47,641 bases of DNA from an uncultured Clostridia bacterium (GCA_937892525.1 CALAEV010000031.1:1-47641), one strand, 5' to 3'. Positions 1 through 8,750 are shown, counted from the stretch's first letter. Program-made: numbers and translations. Notes: generated by a model not told the origin, from the sequence alone.

Positions 1-25
1 ACTTCCATTTATATAATCAACTCCT

Positions 26-868
26 TTATAATCCCATCATTTCTTTAACTACTCTATCACTCATTTTTACAGTACCAACAAGAACAATCATATTGAATAT
101 AAGTTCACCGACATAAGTCCAAACCTGATTTACTGCCGCCGCAGTTTCATCAACAACAGGTGGCGAAGCTGCAAACAAAGAGAAAATTATGCAACCGAGT
201 ACAATGATTGCACCCTCCAAACAAACTGCAGCATAAGATTTAATAAAACTCTTACCGACAGAGGACGAAGGTTCTCCTGAAAATGAAGCAAGAGGAACCG
301 GAGCAATAGCTGTATAAAGGTAAATCTTAAAGAATCGTCCGTAAACTGTCATAATCATAATGAATGAAAGTACAGTTATGAAAAGACTACCTATAAGAGT
401 TACTGCCCATAGAGGCACACTTTCCCAAAATCCACTTTCTTCGATAGCTTGAATAATTGAATCAGGTAATACTGTTTCTTCAATAGATGCAAGTCCTGAT
501 GTTGACATAATCTTTGTAACTATCCCCTGCACAATATCAAATAATGCCGTCATCAATTCCAGACCATAGTCGATAGATGCTTTTGCAAGAATAAATCTGA
601 TAAACATTTTCAATGCTATTTCAGGTCTTTTCATTTCTGCAAAATTACCACAAGTTTTCATTACACCTACAACAAAAAAGAGCACTAAAAGCGAATAGCC
701 AATCGCCTGTAGTGCTCCATAAATGTTTATAATAACATTCCATATAGTACCGTCTTTGAATTCTTCGGGGCTTTGAGTGATGAGAAGCCATATTTCACTT
801 AACTTGTCATTCCAAGTTGCGAGTGCATTTTGCAAGTTTTGCACTACCCAATTGCTTGATTCTTCCAT
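26..868 (-). CDS. TrbL/VirB6-like conjugation channel membrane protein
   Basis: A 280-residue polytopic membrane protein with long hydrophobic stretches near residues 45-75, 95-115, 150-180, 180-205, 210-240 and 250-275. VirB6/TrbL proteins form the inner-membrane part of the type IV secretion channel that carries DNA during conjugation. The family call rests on this topology and on position directly after a Maff2-type gene and a VirD4 gene, the usual order in Tn1549-like elements. ATG at 868 is preferred because GGGAGG lies six bases upstream; the in-frame TTG three bases earlier is too close to it. Downstream on the same strand a further gene starts at position 8 (AAAGGAG then ATG) and leaves the window; a PrgI- or VirB4-type transfer gene would be expected there. 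Confidence 0.8.
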   Translation of the reverse strand: MEESSNWVVQNLQNALATWNDKLSEIWLLITQSPEEFKDGTIWNVIINIYGALQAIGYSLLVLFFVVGVMKTCGNFAEMKRPEIALKMFIRFILAKASIDYGLELMTALFDIVQGIVTKIMSTSGLASIEETVLPDSIIQAIEESGFWESVPLWAVTLIGSLFITVLSFIMIMTVYGRFFKIYLYTAIAPVPLASFSGEPSSSVGKSFIKSYAAVCLEGAIIVLGCIIFSLFAASPPVVDETAAAVNQVWTYVGELIFNMIVLVGTVKMSDRVVKEMMGL

Positions 869-893
869 CAAAGACCTCCCTTATAAAGTATTT

Positions 894-920
894 GGTTGGC
901 AAAGTTCATCTCTGCCAACC
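894..920. other. Intercistronic hairpin between maff2-like and trbL-like genes
   Basis: Perfect 8-bp inverted repeat (894-901 with 913-920) and an 11-nt loop in the gap between the two genes. On the minus strand no T-run follows, so it is more likely an mRNA-stabilising or processing structure at the 3' end of the small membrane-protein message than a full terminator. Confidence 0.5.
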
Positions 921-929
921 TTCAATTTT

Positions 930-1274
930 TTAGCCTACAATAAGGTCAAGAATTTCTTTTGCAAAGGTAATTACAATACCACCGGCAACAGTAAGAAAAC
1001 CATTGGCTCTCTGTGATGGGTCGTGGGATTTAAGAGAAAGACCAACCTGAACAATACCAAAGCCAAGAATAATAAGACCTACAGCTCTTATAAGTCCAAA
1101 GATAAATGTTGAAAGATTGTTCACAACAGCTACTGGGTCATCTGCAGCAAAAGCAAATATACCACATACAAAAAGCAAGGCAAGGCAAAGGATAACACCT
1201 ACATAAGCCTTAAAACCTTTTCTAACCTTACCCTCCAAAGGAGCTTTATTCTTTTTAATTAAATTTTTACTCAT
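930..1274 (-). CDS. Maff2-family small conjugation membrane protein
   Basis: A 114-residue protein with a basic N-terminus, a hydrophobic segment at about residues 25-43 (ending AFA, signal-peptide-like) and two further hydrophobic segments near 55-80 and 92-112. This is the size, topology and position (between VirD4 and TrbL) of the Maff2 family found in Firmicute conjugative elements. Two-helix VirB2-like pilin or channel proteins have a similar layout, so a role as a small subunit of the mating channel is plausible but inferred. GGAGG lies about eight bases upstream of the ATG, and the gene follows the coupling-protein gene with a two-base gap. Confidence 0.75.
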   Translation of the reverse strand: MSKNLIKKNKAPLEGKVRKGFKAYVGVILCLALLFVCGIFAFAADDPVAVVNNLSTFIFGLIRAVGLIILGFGIVQVGLSLKSHDPSQRANGFLTVAGGIVITFAKEILDLIVG

Positions 1275-1276
1275 CT

Positions 1277-3079
1277 TTATTCCTCCAATTTCAATAAATA
1301 TTCTTCAATTTCTTCGCTTGAATAAACATCAACATCTACTTCCGATAAATCTTCGACGTTGATATCTTCAAAATCATCATAAAAAAGTTCATAGTTTGAA
1401 TAATCATCAAAACCATGAACATAATTTTCACCCTTGCCATCAGTTGTATCTTTAATATTAGGGTGTTTTAAAATATCATACTTTAAGTCTTGAACAGGCC
1501 TTTCACCTCGAATAAAAAGAAGTGCACATTTGTTATCAAGCATTCGTACTTCATCAGGTGTTAAAAGTTCTCTCCCTACAACTTGATAGTTAGTTGAATA
1601 ACTACTGTTTCTTCCTCGTGATTGCCCATAAGTGTTTGTATCAATAGTTTCTTTACCTAAGAGTTTCGAAACATATTCGTGTGTTGATTGCTCATTGCCA
1701 CCAAGGTACAAGAACTCGTCACAGTTACCTACGATTGATTCCCATTGCTTTTCAAATAAGGCTTTAAGCTGTGCCATATTTTGAATAATGATTGATACTG
1801 ATATTTCACGAGAACGCATCGTAGAAAGCAACTTATCAAAATCATCCGGTAATGCTATATTTGCGAATTCATCCATTACAAAATGCACGTGAACAGGGAG
1901 TCTACCACCGTGTACAAAGTCTGCCTGATAATACAACTGCTGAAACAACTGTGTGTAAAGCATGCCAACTATAAAGTTAAAACTGGTATCATTTTCGGGT
2001 ATAAGAGCAAATACTGCTGTCTTCTTATCCCCTATTTTATCGAGTTCAAGTTCATCCGTACAAGTCATACTTGCAAGAGAATTAAGATTAAACTTTTCAA
2101 GTCTTGCAAGTAAGGTAATCTGAATAGATTTCAATGTTTTAGCAGAGCCACTATGATATGAACGATAATATTTAAGAGCAATATGGTCAGGTTTTTCTTT
2201 TTCAAGTCTATCGAATATATCATCAAGTGGACTTGTAATAATCATATCTGTCTGTTCTTCAGGAATGTCCCCTGCTCTGATAAGGTCAAGAACCATTGAA
2301 AAGTTCTGTTCTTCAGGGGGTGCTTCATAATGAAGAAATGACACGAGTGCCTTTAACAACATACTTGCAGCTTGGTCCCAAAATGGGTCATTACTTTGAC
2401 TACCTTTTGGAGTTGTATTCTTAAAAAGATTAGTAACTAATCGCTGAATGTCATTATCATTATGAATATATACAAATGGGTTATAACAATCACTCTTATC
2501 CATATTGATAAGGTCGAGTACTTTTATGTCATAACCTTGTTTTTTTAACATATTACCAGTATCACGAAGCAACTCACCTTTAGGGTCAAGAACTATAAAA
2601 GAGGTGTTTGCCTGCATAATATTTGGTTTTGCATAAAATCTTGTCTTACCAGCATCCGAACCACCACACACCAAAACATTAAGATTTCTTCGATGTTGTC
2701 TGCCGTCAAGTCCTATTGATGTATTTTGAGTTAGAACTTTGTTTTTGGAAACTTCCCTATCCATATATTTCTTCTTTATGATATCGGGTTTTCCCCATTT
2801 TGCAGAACCATGTTCTTCTCGTCTTCTATAATTTTTATCATTTGATATATAAATTCCAAGACCAAGGACATACGCCATAATGAAAATGAGGACAGTTTTT
2901 AAGCTGTCCTCACAAATAGAAATATTAAATGGGTTACTAAAAGCAATTGATAAGTTCTTAATTATATCTACAAGTCCACCATCAACATATGGAGCAACCA
3001 ACAATCCAAACCAAATTACAGGTATCAGACCACAAGAGTAAAGTATGAGATTTGTTTTAGAGAATTTATCTGTCCTCAC
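1277..3079 (-). CDS. virD4: VirD4/TraG-type type IV coupling ATPase
   Basis: A coupling protein of about 600 residues that links the relaxase-DNA complex to the secretion channel. Two N-terminal transmembrane segments (about 12-32 and 60-80) precede a cytoplasmic AAA-like ATPase. Walker A reads GGSDAGKTRF near residue 140; Walker B reads HFVMDEFAN near residue 405. The C-terminus is a long acidic tail, often the substrate-contacting part of these proteins. An in-frame TTG at 3085 exists, but GTG at 3079 sits eight bases from GGAG and is the better start. The gene overlaps the small gene upstream by 14 bases, which suggests translational coupling. Length and motifs match TraG/VirD4 proteins of Tn1549-like elements. 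Confidence 0.93.
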   Translation of the reverse strand: MRTDKFSKTNLILYSCGLIPVIWFGLLVAPYVDGGLVDIIKNLSIAFSNPFNISICEDSLKTVLIFIMAYVLGLGIYISNDKNYRRREEHGSAKWGKPDIIKKKYMDREVSKNKVLTQNTSIGLDGRQHRRNLNVLVCGGSDAGKTRFYAKPNIMQANTSFIVLDPKGELLRDTGNMLKKQGYDIKVLDLINMDKSDCYNPFVYIHNDNDIQRLVTNLFKNTTPKGSQSNDPFWDQAASMLLKALVSFLHYEAPPEEQNFSMVLDLIRAGDIPEEQTDMIITSPLDDIFDRLEKEKPDHIALKYYRSYHSGSAKTLKSIQITLLARLEKFNLNSLASMTCTDELELDKIGDKKTAVFALIPENDTSFNFIVGMLYTQLFQQLYYQADFVHGGRLPVHVHFVMDEFANIALPDDFDKLLSTMRSREISVSIIIQNMAQLKALFEKQWESIVGNCDEFLYLGGNEQSTHEYVSKLLGKETIDTNTYGQSRGRNSSYSTNYQVVGRELLTPDEVRMLDNKCALLFIRGERPVQDLKYDILKHPNIKDTTDGKGENYVHGFDDYSNYELFYDDFEDINVEDLSEVDVDVYSSEEIEEYLLKLEE

Positions 3080-3254
3080 GTTCAAATCTCCTTTTTATTT
3101 GATATGGTGCATCAAGAATTTTCATCAAAAGATTGTCAACATCTTCTGTTGGCTTTTCTTCCTCAATTAACATGTTGCGAAACTCGTTAATACCATTTAT
3201 CAGCAAATCATGTTCAAAGGAGTCCACCAGTATTACTCTTTTATCAACTCTCAT
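3066..3254 (-). CDS. Small conserved-position transfer protein, unknown function
   Basis: About 62 residues, charged, no membrane segment and no recognisable motif; helical prediction by eye (EFRNMLIEEEKPTEDVDNLLMKILD). It lies between the ArdC-like gene and virD4 and overlaps the virD4 start, so it is co-transcribed and probably coupled to it. ATG at 3254 is chosen over GTG at 3263, which would overlap the AAGGTGG ribosome-binding site. I do not recognise a family; small proteins at this place in Firmicute conjugative elements are usually annotated hypothetical. Confidence 0.6.
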   Translation of the reverse strand: MRVDKRVILVDSFEHDLLINGINEFRNMLIEEEKPTEDVDNLLMKILDAPYQIKRRFEREDR

Positions 3255-3269
3255 ACAGAACACACCACC

Positions 3270-4133
3270 TTATCTGTCGTTGTGTTCTTTATTCTTTGGT
3301 TCAAATGCTTTATTAATTGTATTTGTAATTGTGTTAGCATGGTCACGAACTTGTGAAAGTTCTGCTCTCTTTTCTTTTGCGTCAAGATTAACAAACCTAT
3401 TACTTACACCCATAATAGGTTCTGGCTCAAAACCAGTTCTTGAGGTTGTAATGTATGAAATAGCTTGTGCCAAGAATTCAAGATTATCTCTATTGAACTC
3501 TCCCTTATCAAGTCTTGCAAATGCAATCTCTTTTGAAAGAGCACGAACAATTTCATCTCCTTCCAATCCCTGACGAATAAAAATCTTCTTTGATTCAGGT
3601 TGATAAATTGCGTTTACATGTTCCGGAAGTTGGTTGCTGATTTCAACAGGAACAAGAGAAGTTGTAATCATTTCCTTTACCACTTTACGAGCATCAGGGA
3701 CTTTTGCTTTTTGTGTTCTCGGTTTTGCATTGGTTTGCGAAATATCAAACACCTTTTTTGCATTATATGGAATTATTGTTTTCCCTTCATCATTTGTGTA
3801 CTCTTTACCGGGTTCAAGAATAACAATACCTGACTCCCCTTTTTTTATAAATACGTGATTCTTTTGCCAAGTTTTCGAATCACAAAGTCTTGTTGCATCA
3901 GGATTTTGGTAAGCAACTAGAAGCGCGTTACTTACAGAGTATCTGTTAAACCTGCTTTGCACATCAAGATATGCCATTACAGACTCCGGATTATTAAGTT
4001 CCTCTGTTGCTTTTTCAAGCATTTCATAAGCCAATGCACGATTTTCATTTCTCTGTTTTATCCAATCTTCTTTTGAAAAAGATTCCATTGTTGTTTGCTT
4101 TTCATTACCAAAAAGTTCATCGATTTCTGCCAT
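3270..4133 (-). CDS. ArdC-like N-terminal domain protein (single-stranded DNA binding)
   Basis: A 287-residue protein. Residues about 25-125 resemble the ArdC/LtrC N-terminal domain: SRFNRYSVSNALLVAYQNP, then a Trp-containing segment (SKTWQKNHVFIKKGESGIVI). Known members bind single-stranded DNA and some counter restriction in the recipient. The rest, about 145-287, has no clear motif; a small helical domain (GDEIVRALSKEIAFARL) resembles the peptidase-like part of larger ArdC proteins but lacks an HExxH signature. ATG at 4133 is chosen because GGAG lies about eight bases upstream; the longer reading frame to 4187 lies inside pcfB. It overlaps pcfB by 17 bases, consistent with a single transfer operon. 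Confidence 0.75.
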   Translation of the reverse strand: MAEIDELFGNEKQTTMESFSKEDWIKQRNENRALAYEMLEKATEELNNPESVMAYLDVQSRFNRYSVSNALLVAYQNPDATRLCDSKTWQKNHVFIKKGESGIVILEPGKEYTNDEGKTIIPYNAKKVFDISQTNAKPRTQKAKVPDARKVVKEMITTSLVPVEISNQLPEHVNAIYQPESKKIFIRQGLEGDEIVRALSKEIAFARLDKGEFNRDNLEFLAQAISYITTSRTGFEPEPIMGVSNRFVNLDAKEKRAELSQVRDHANTITNTINKAFEPKNKEHNDR

Positions 4134-4863
4134 TTGTTTTAGCTCCTTTCTTTTTTGTTTTTGATTTCTGTTGAGTAAATTTTTCATTTGCTACATTTTT
4201 TCTTTCTTCTTTTATTTCATTAAGTTGTGCTCTTACTGAAGGTCTGGAAGATTTTTCATCCCGTGTATGGCGTTGGATTTCGTTGATTCCGGAGGTAGGC
4301 TCGGACGGACGGGATTTTCCCGTCTTCGCCATAGAGGGGTTTTCAAGCTCACTCTTTTCTTTCTGTTGAGGTTTAGCAAAGAGTTCATCAATAAACTTAT
4401 CCTCTATACTCTTTTCCGGTATTTGTTTTTCCTTTGGCTTCTTAATATCACCTTTTTCTTTTTCAAGACTTGCACGAACAGTTGCTTTATTATTTGCACC
4501 TAAATTAAATCTTTGGAAAATACGATTTACTTTTGGTGCATCTTCTGCACGAACCATAATGTCACATTTTTCATCTTTTGATTTCCTATCATTAAGAACA
4601 TGGTACATTACGCCATATTTTTTTGCCTCTTTGCAAAATTTTAACAATTCCTTTTTATCAATCTCAAAGACTTTAATAGGCTTTTTAGACTTTAACATAG
4701 TGTTAAGTGATGCCTTGCCTTTTGTCCTTTTTGTGTCTTTAAGAGAGGCTAATATGAGCTTAACAAGTCGTTCTGCTCCATCCATTGACATCTTCCCTGC
4801 AACCTCAACACCTTGTAATGTCATTCTCACTATTTGTTCTGCTGCATCGCCTGAAGCGTTCAT
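4117..4863 (-). CDS. pcfB: PcfB-like (DUF3801) conjugation protein
   Basis: A 248-residue protein. The first 125 residues match the PcfB/DUF3801 pattern (helix with GMSMDGAERL-type core, then a domain with KELLKFCKEAKKYGVMYHVL and DIMVRAEDAPKVNRIF). In the pCF10 system PcfB helps deliver the relaxase to the coupling protein. Residues 130-248 are very rich in Lys, Glu and Ser, probably disordered. The start lies 59 bases inside the relaxase gene in another frame. Such long overlaps are common between relaxase and pcfB genes and suggest coupled translation. Confidence 0.8.
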   Translation of the reverse strand: MNASGDAAEQIVRMTLQGVEVAGKMSMDGAERLVKLILASLKDTKRTKGKASLNTMLKSKKPIKVFEIDKKELLKFCKEAKKYGVMYHVLNDRKSKDEKCDIMVRAEDAPKVNRIFQRFNLGANNKATVRASLEKEKGDIKKPKEKQIPEKSIEDKFIDELFAKPQQKEKSELENPSMAKTGKSRPSEPTSGINEIQRHTRDEKSSRPSVRAQLNEIKEERKNVANEKFTQQKSKTKKKGAKTNGRNR

Positions 4864-6184
4864 CTACACTCATATCCTTTCGTTCTTTATCGTTCATAAT
4901 TTTATTTATTTTCTCTTCAATTTTTGGTTCAGTATCCTGAATCCTATCACATATACAAATATCTTTTCTTAAGATTTTCATTCGTTCTGAAAGAGTTGAT
5001 ATAGCGTTCTTGATTTCAGCAATTTCTTTCTCATCGTTATTTCTTATTGCAACTTTTAATTTGTTACGAAGTGCTTTTCGTCCTTCATCACATTCTTTTA
5101 ATTCGCTTTCACATGCTGACTTATATTCAGTTAATTGTTCATTAGTTTCAATATCATTGCCACACAAAAGATTCTGTTGTTCAATGAGCTTATCAAGTTT
5201 TCGCATTTCATCAATAAGATACTTATCTATCTCTCTGTTTGTTTTTGGATTTGTCCTTACATACTGAACAAACGTCACAAAAAAAACATAAATCTGTTGA
5301 TATGTCGGTTCAACAAGTGGCACAAAAAATTCCTCAAAAAGATCGTCCTGCTGAGGAATTTCAATGCTATATTTTTTCCATTTTGACATAATACGTTCTT
5401 CAATACTAGCAACCGTATAATCTTGACCAAGTGTTTTTAATCTTCTTGGTCTTTCAAAATTAGGATGTGATATTGTTGGATATTTTCGATTAAAATTAAA
5501 TCTATATCCAAGTTTTTTCATTTCAAAATAAAATCCTTTTGTACTCGTTGTCTTCAAAATACATTCATCAATATCTCTTTTAATTATTGAATCTTTTGTC
5601 CATTCATCCTTCTTTTCTGCCACATACAAGTCATAACTTTTATGACTTCTATTCTTTGGTTCTTCAATTACAGATAATCCATATTCACGACACAACTCAT
5701 CTGACTTTTCTCTTAACAAGCGATAACTTTCTCTGCACACATTATATTTTTTACCATCACGAAACGAAACAGAATTTATGACAAAGTGATTGTGAATATG
5801 TTTCTTATCAATATGTGTTGCAACAACAACCTCATATTTTTCTCCCCACATTTTTTGGGCAAGTTCCACTCCTATTTTGTGTGCAATGGTTGGTGTCACT
5901 TCTCCCGGTACAAAAGATTGATAACCATGAAATGCCACAATACCATCCGTCTTTCCATACCGTTTTTTAGTTTCACTCATATGCACTCTTGCTTTTTCCT
6001 CATTGCAATTTAACGCAGTTACATAATACTGTTTTTCAGTTTTATAATCTTGCATTGCATAGTCCATAACATCTCGAAGTACTTGTATATCCTCCTCGTT
6101 ATATAATGTTTTATCTGGATTAGAAGCATAAGAAATAACTCTGTCAATTCGTCCTTTTACACTCCAAATTTTAGTTGTTGCCAT
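4805..6184 (-). CDS. MOBP-type conjugative relaxase
   Basis: A 459-residue relaxase, the enzyme that nicks oriT by a tyrosine attack and pilots the strand to the recipient. The metal-binding three-His motif is visible as HIDKKHIHNHFVINS near residues 123-137, preceded by FHGYQSFVPGE, both typical of VirD2-like MOBP relaxases; an N-terminal Tyr (Y19 or Y28) is the likely nucleophile. Residues 330-440 are charged and predicted coiled-coil. The gene begins with TAATG, sharing one base with the end of mobC, so the two are translationally coupled. The length is usual for Tn1549-type relaxases. Confidence 0.92.
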   Translation of the reverse strand: MATTKIWSVKGRIDRVISYASNPDKTLYNEEDIQVLRDVMDYAMQDYKTEKQYYVTALNCNEEKARVHMSETKKRYGKTDGIVAFHGYQSFVPGEVTPTIAHKIGVELAQKMWGEKYEVVVATHIDKKHIHNHFVINSVSFRDGKKYNVCRESYRLLREKSDELCREYGLSVIEEPKNRSHKSYDLYVAEKKDEWTKDSIIKRDIDECILKTTSTKGFYFEMKKLGYRFNFNRKYPTISHPNFERPRRLKTLGQDYTVASIEERIMSKWKKYSIEIPQQDDLFEEFFVPLVEPTYQQIYVFFVTFVQYVRTNPKTNREIDKYLIDEMRKLDKLIEQQNLLCGNDIETNEQLTEYKSACESELKECDEGRKALRNKLKVAIRNNDEKEIAEIKNAISTLSERMKILRKDICICDRIQDTEPKIEEKINKIMNDKERKDMSVDERFRRCSRTNSENDITRC

Positions 6185-6504
6185 TACTTCTCAATAGTAA
6201 ATGCTGCATTAATTTTTTCTTCAACTATCCATAATCTATCAAGAATTTCTTTCAATTCTGTTTTATTAATATAGCCATAAGTATGCGTGCATTTTACAAG
6301 TTGGTTAAGATTATTTCCTACAACACGAAGTTCTTTTATTAGTTCCGGATAATCAGGAGTTGGAGCCTTTGGAGGCTTGTATCCTTGGATGAGATAGCGG
6401 ATTAGATTCGACTTTGGTAAACCTGTTTCTTTACACAAATTACAAAAGCAACGATATTCTTTCTCATTGAAATAGACTATCACTTGTATTGGTCTATTTC
6501 GCAT
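6184..6504 (-). CDS. mobC: MobC-like relaxosome accessory protein
   Basis: About 106 residues. It begins with a short beta strand (PIQVIVYFNEKEYRCF), followed by helices and the segment LIKELRVVGNNLNQLVK, which is the hallmark of MobC-type mobilisation proteins. These ribbon-helix-helix-like proteins bind near oriT and help the relaxase nick. ATG at 6504 follows AAGGAAGGG by about eight bases. A longer in-frame reading to 6612 begins with a cysteine-rich stretch unlike the family, so it is not used. The stop overlaps the relaxase start (TAATG). Confidence 0.85.
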   Translation of the reverse strand: MRNRPIQVIVYFNEKEYRCFCNLCKETGLPKSNLIRYLIQGYKPPKAPTPDYPELIKELRVVGNNLNQLVKCTHTYGYINKTELKEILDRLWIVEEKINAAFTIEK

Positions 6505-6630
6505 TAAATCAATCCCTTCCTTATATATTTCTTCAAAAATATAGCAGCTATATTTAAAGCAAATGCAATAAATATAACTGCTATTTATCATATTAAGTTG
6601 TTTTAAAGACATTATTATTCATTCGGGGTG

Positions 6631-6710
6631 TTAGGGGTAATAACCCTTAAAAGACGGATTTGACTATTCAAATCCAATGCTTGCTAAAACTAATGCCACA
6701 GGCATTAGTT
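6631..6710. other. Candidate origin of transfer (three consecutive inverted repeats)
   Basis: Three stem-loops lie in 80 bases just upstream of mobC-relaxase: 6631-6638 with 6643-6650 (8 bp, one G.T pair), 6656-6662 with 6669-6675 (7 bp perfect, 6-nt loop) and 6688-6697 with 6701-6710 (10 bp perfect, 3-nt loop). Inverted repeats next to mobC are the usual layout of an oriT. The last one could instead be the terminator of the cargo gene ending at 6728, because TTTT follows it on the minus strand. No nic site was recognised. Confidence 0.45.
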
Positions 6711-6727
6711 CCTTTACAACATATAGA

Positions 6728-6988
6728 TTAAGCAAAAATTACTCGCAAATCTTTTACAAATTGTTTTGCATCTTCTTCATCCCAATTACGCAAATGTACA
6801 TTTTGATATTTAGAATATTTCTCATCGAAAACATCGATAAGTCTTGCTTTTTCTTCTGACTCATTAAAAATCTTATCAAGAAAACTTTTCATAAAATCTA
6901 ATGGATTGTTTTCAATTTGATTCGCAGTTTGGTATGGCAAATTTAACATTCTCTCAATAGAAACCGCACAACTATGAGCATTATACAT
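6728..6988 (-). CDS. Small hypothetical protein of the cargo cassette
   Basis: About 86 residues, acidic and probably all-helical (NPLDFMKSFLDKIFNESEEKARLIDVFDEKY, then NWDEEDAKQFVKDL). No family recognised. The reading frame runs back to 7072, but a promoter-like pair (7052-7079) lies inside it, so the start is probably ATG at 6988 after AGAGG, or ATG at 7009. It is the last gene before the candidate oriT and follows the nuclease gene. Having its own promoter would fit an antitoxin or immunity role, but that is a guess. Confidence 0.5.
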   Translation of the reverse strand: MYNAHSCAVSIERMLNLPYQTANQIENNPLDFMKSFLDKIFNESEEKARLIDVFDEKYSKYQNVHLRNWDEEDAKQFVKDLRVIFA

Positions 6989-7051
6989 AACAGTTTTACC
7001 TCTTTTCATTTCATAATAATTATCCTTTTTACAATAAAAAGTATTTATCAT

Positions 7052-7079
7052 ATTATATAAAAAAGTTAACACTTAACAA
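7052..7079 (-). promoter_or_regulatory. Candidate sigma-A promoter for the small cargo gene
   Basis: TTGTTA (7079-7074) and TATAAT (7057-7052) on the minus strand, 16 bases apart. It begins at the very end of the nuclease gene and would drive the gene ending at 6728 separately from it. Confidence 0.5.
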
Positions 7080-7082
7080 ATT

Positions 7083-8681
7083 TTACTTGCTAATCCCCAT
7101 TAAGAACTCCTCCAACTTTTCCAAAAGATAATCTGTAGCCTGTCCACTTTCTAACTCAAGCATTTTAATTAGGTCGTCGTTTGTAATATCAAGAATTAAT
7201 TTTCCATGTTCTTTTAAACAACCTTCAGCCGCAAACTTAGCAGATTTAGAAAATCCCTTTCGTGAAATAATGATAGCAACATTTCTTAATGCAGCATCGA
7301 ACAGATATTTCTCAGTAATATAAATAAGATTCTGGTCTATTTCGTCTGAATAATTCTTAAATTCAAAAACCACGAAGTGAGAATTATAATGTTGTACTAG
7401 CATTTGCCAAAATGGATGCATACTTTCTTCGTTGTTCTGATTTGTTTTTAACGAACCAATCAAATCCATTCTAAAATGTTTATCATTTGTCTTATGTTGG
7501 CTGGTCAACCTATTGAAATAGTTTATTTCAAAAAGAAAACGTATTATTTTCTCACAAGTCTCTTCGTATTCACTTGAAAATTCTTGTCCATCCCCGCAAT
7601 CCTTTAATTTCTGAATAAGCGTTTTTGTTTCAATATGTTCCTTTTCCGCATCTAGAACAATTTCTTCTTTTGATGCTACTTCTTCTTTTTCAAAACGCAT
7701 AAATAAGCCAACGGAGTCTAACTTATCAGAGCATTTTCCCTCTATATGAACAATAGGGAAATATGTAATCTGAGAAAGTAATTTTAATAGAGATGGATTG
7801 TTTTTGCTGTAAAACACCAAATTTTCAATATCCCAAACGACAATATGATATCTTTCAAATATGTCATCTTTTTCAAAACTAGGAATTCTACTTAATACAA
7901 TTAATAACACTAACTCTTCTCTCGGTATTTTTTGTTTCATTCTCTTCATTACGGTAGTATTCAATAAGGAAATTGCCGCTGAAGGAGAAACAACCTGACT
8001 TTTATACGACTTGCAATCAACCCAAATTTTTTGAGTTCCTTTTTGTACAACAAAATCCCAACCGCAATCTTTGCTCTTAGACGAATAATCACTTAGCTTG
8101 TATCCGAATTGCTCCAACAACTGTTTGCTATACAATTCAAATGCAGGACCAAAAGCTCGTGCATCCATGGCAGGACTAATATAGCCTTCATCCAACGCTT
8201 GCTGGTATGTGTACGCAAACACAACATTTTCTGGTGTAAAAAGCCTATGAGATTTCTTTTCATATTTTGAAGAAAAAACAATTACTGTCTTTTCTCTACA
8301 ATCAAGTACTTTATAAAGTGATTTAGATATATCAGTTTCATAAAAAATTATAAACGAATACTTGTTTAATTCTTCATTTGGATGACACAATATTCTTTGT
8401 TCTGTAGTTAATGTAATTCTGTCCCTATCAATCAATGCGAAGTCATGATAATTATCAAAGAGGTTATATTCTACTTGTTTCTTTAACTCCATTCTGTTCG
8501 TAATAAGGAGAACCCTTACTGGGTTTTGTTTGTGCAGCATTTCTACTGTCTTTGCAAGAACTAATGCTTTGCCACTCCCTGACACCATTTCAACAACCAT
8601 ATGTTTCTGGTTACGAGCCAAGGCCTTTTTAATCGCTTCCACTGCGTCAACTTGATATTCTCTCATTTGGAGTGCTTTCAT
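7083..8681 (-). CDS. Degenerate superfamily-2 helicase domain fused to two PD-(D/E)XK-like nuclease domains
   Basis: A 532-residue protein. Residues 5-170 resemble the first motor domain of type I/III restriction helicases (REYQVDAVEAIKKAL; VLLITNRMELKKQ; VFAYTYQQALDEGYI), but Walker A reads GSGKA with the Thr/Ser lost, the DEAH box is replaced by FYET, and no second motor domain follows. Residues about 180-290 look like a restriction nuclease of the Mrr / PD-(D/E)XK type: D209, then VDCK with D222 and K224. Residues about 375-500 look like a second one: MDLI (D406), then VFEFK with E440 and K442. It is probably a DNA-targeting defence effector carried by the ICE. Strong ribosome-binding site (GGTGGAG). 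The nuclease calls are from motif spacing only. Confidence 0.7.
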   Translation of the reverse strand: MKALQMREYQVDAVEAIKKALARNQKHMVVEMVSGSGKALVLAKTVEMLHKQNPVRVLLITNRMELKKQVEYNLFDNYHDFALIDRDRITLTTEQRILCHPNEELNKYSFIIFYETDISKSLYKVLDCREKTVIVFSSKYEKKSHRLFTPENVVFAYTYQQALDEGYISPAMDARAFGPAFELYSKQLLEQFGYKLSDYSSKSKDCGWDFVVQKGTQKIWVDCKSYKSQVVSPSAAISLLNTTVMKRMKQKIPREELVLLIVLSRIPSFEKDDIFERYHIVVWDIENLVFYSKNNPSLLKLLSQITYFPIVHIEGKCSDKLDSVGLFMRFEKEEVASKEEIVLDAEKEHIETKTLIQKLKDCGDGQEFSSEYEETCEKIIRFLFEINYFNRLTSQHKTNDKHFRMDLIGSLKTNQNNEESMHPFWQMLVQHYNSHFVVFEFKNYSDEIDQNLIYITEKYLFDAALRNVAIIISRKGFSKSAKFAAEGCLKEHGKLILDITNDDLIKMLELESGQATDYLLEKLEEFLMGISK

Positions 8682-8701
8682 TTTTCTCCACCCTTTTATT
8701 A

Positions 8702-8742
8702 GATAATCTTAAAATTTTAAAACTAGATGTATTTTGATTATC
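8702..8742. repeat. Inverted repeat between cargo genes
   Basis: 7-bp arms 8702-8708 and 8736-8742 with a 27-nt AT-rich interior, in the gap before the nuclease gene. It could be an operator or a weak intercistronic hairpin. Confidence 0.3.
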
Positions 8743-8750
8743 CTATCATC

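Noticed and set aside
4267..6013. Several plus-strand frames of 60-140 codons across the mobilisation genes
   Set aside because: They are shadows of the well-supported minus-strand pcfB and relaxase genes, with no ribosome-binding sites and Phe/Ser/Ile-rich composition.
6505..6612. N-terminal extension of MobC to 6612
   Set aside because: The extension is Cys/Tyr-rich and unlike the family, and a strong ribosome-binding site precedes the internal ATG at 6504.
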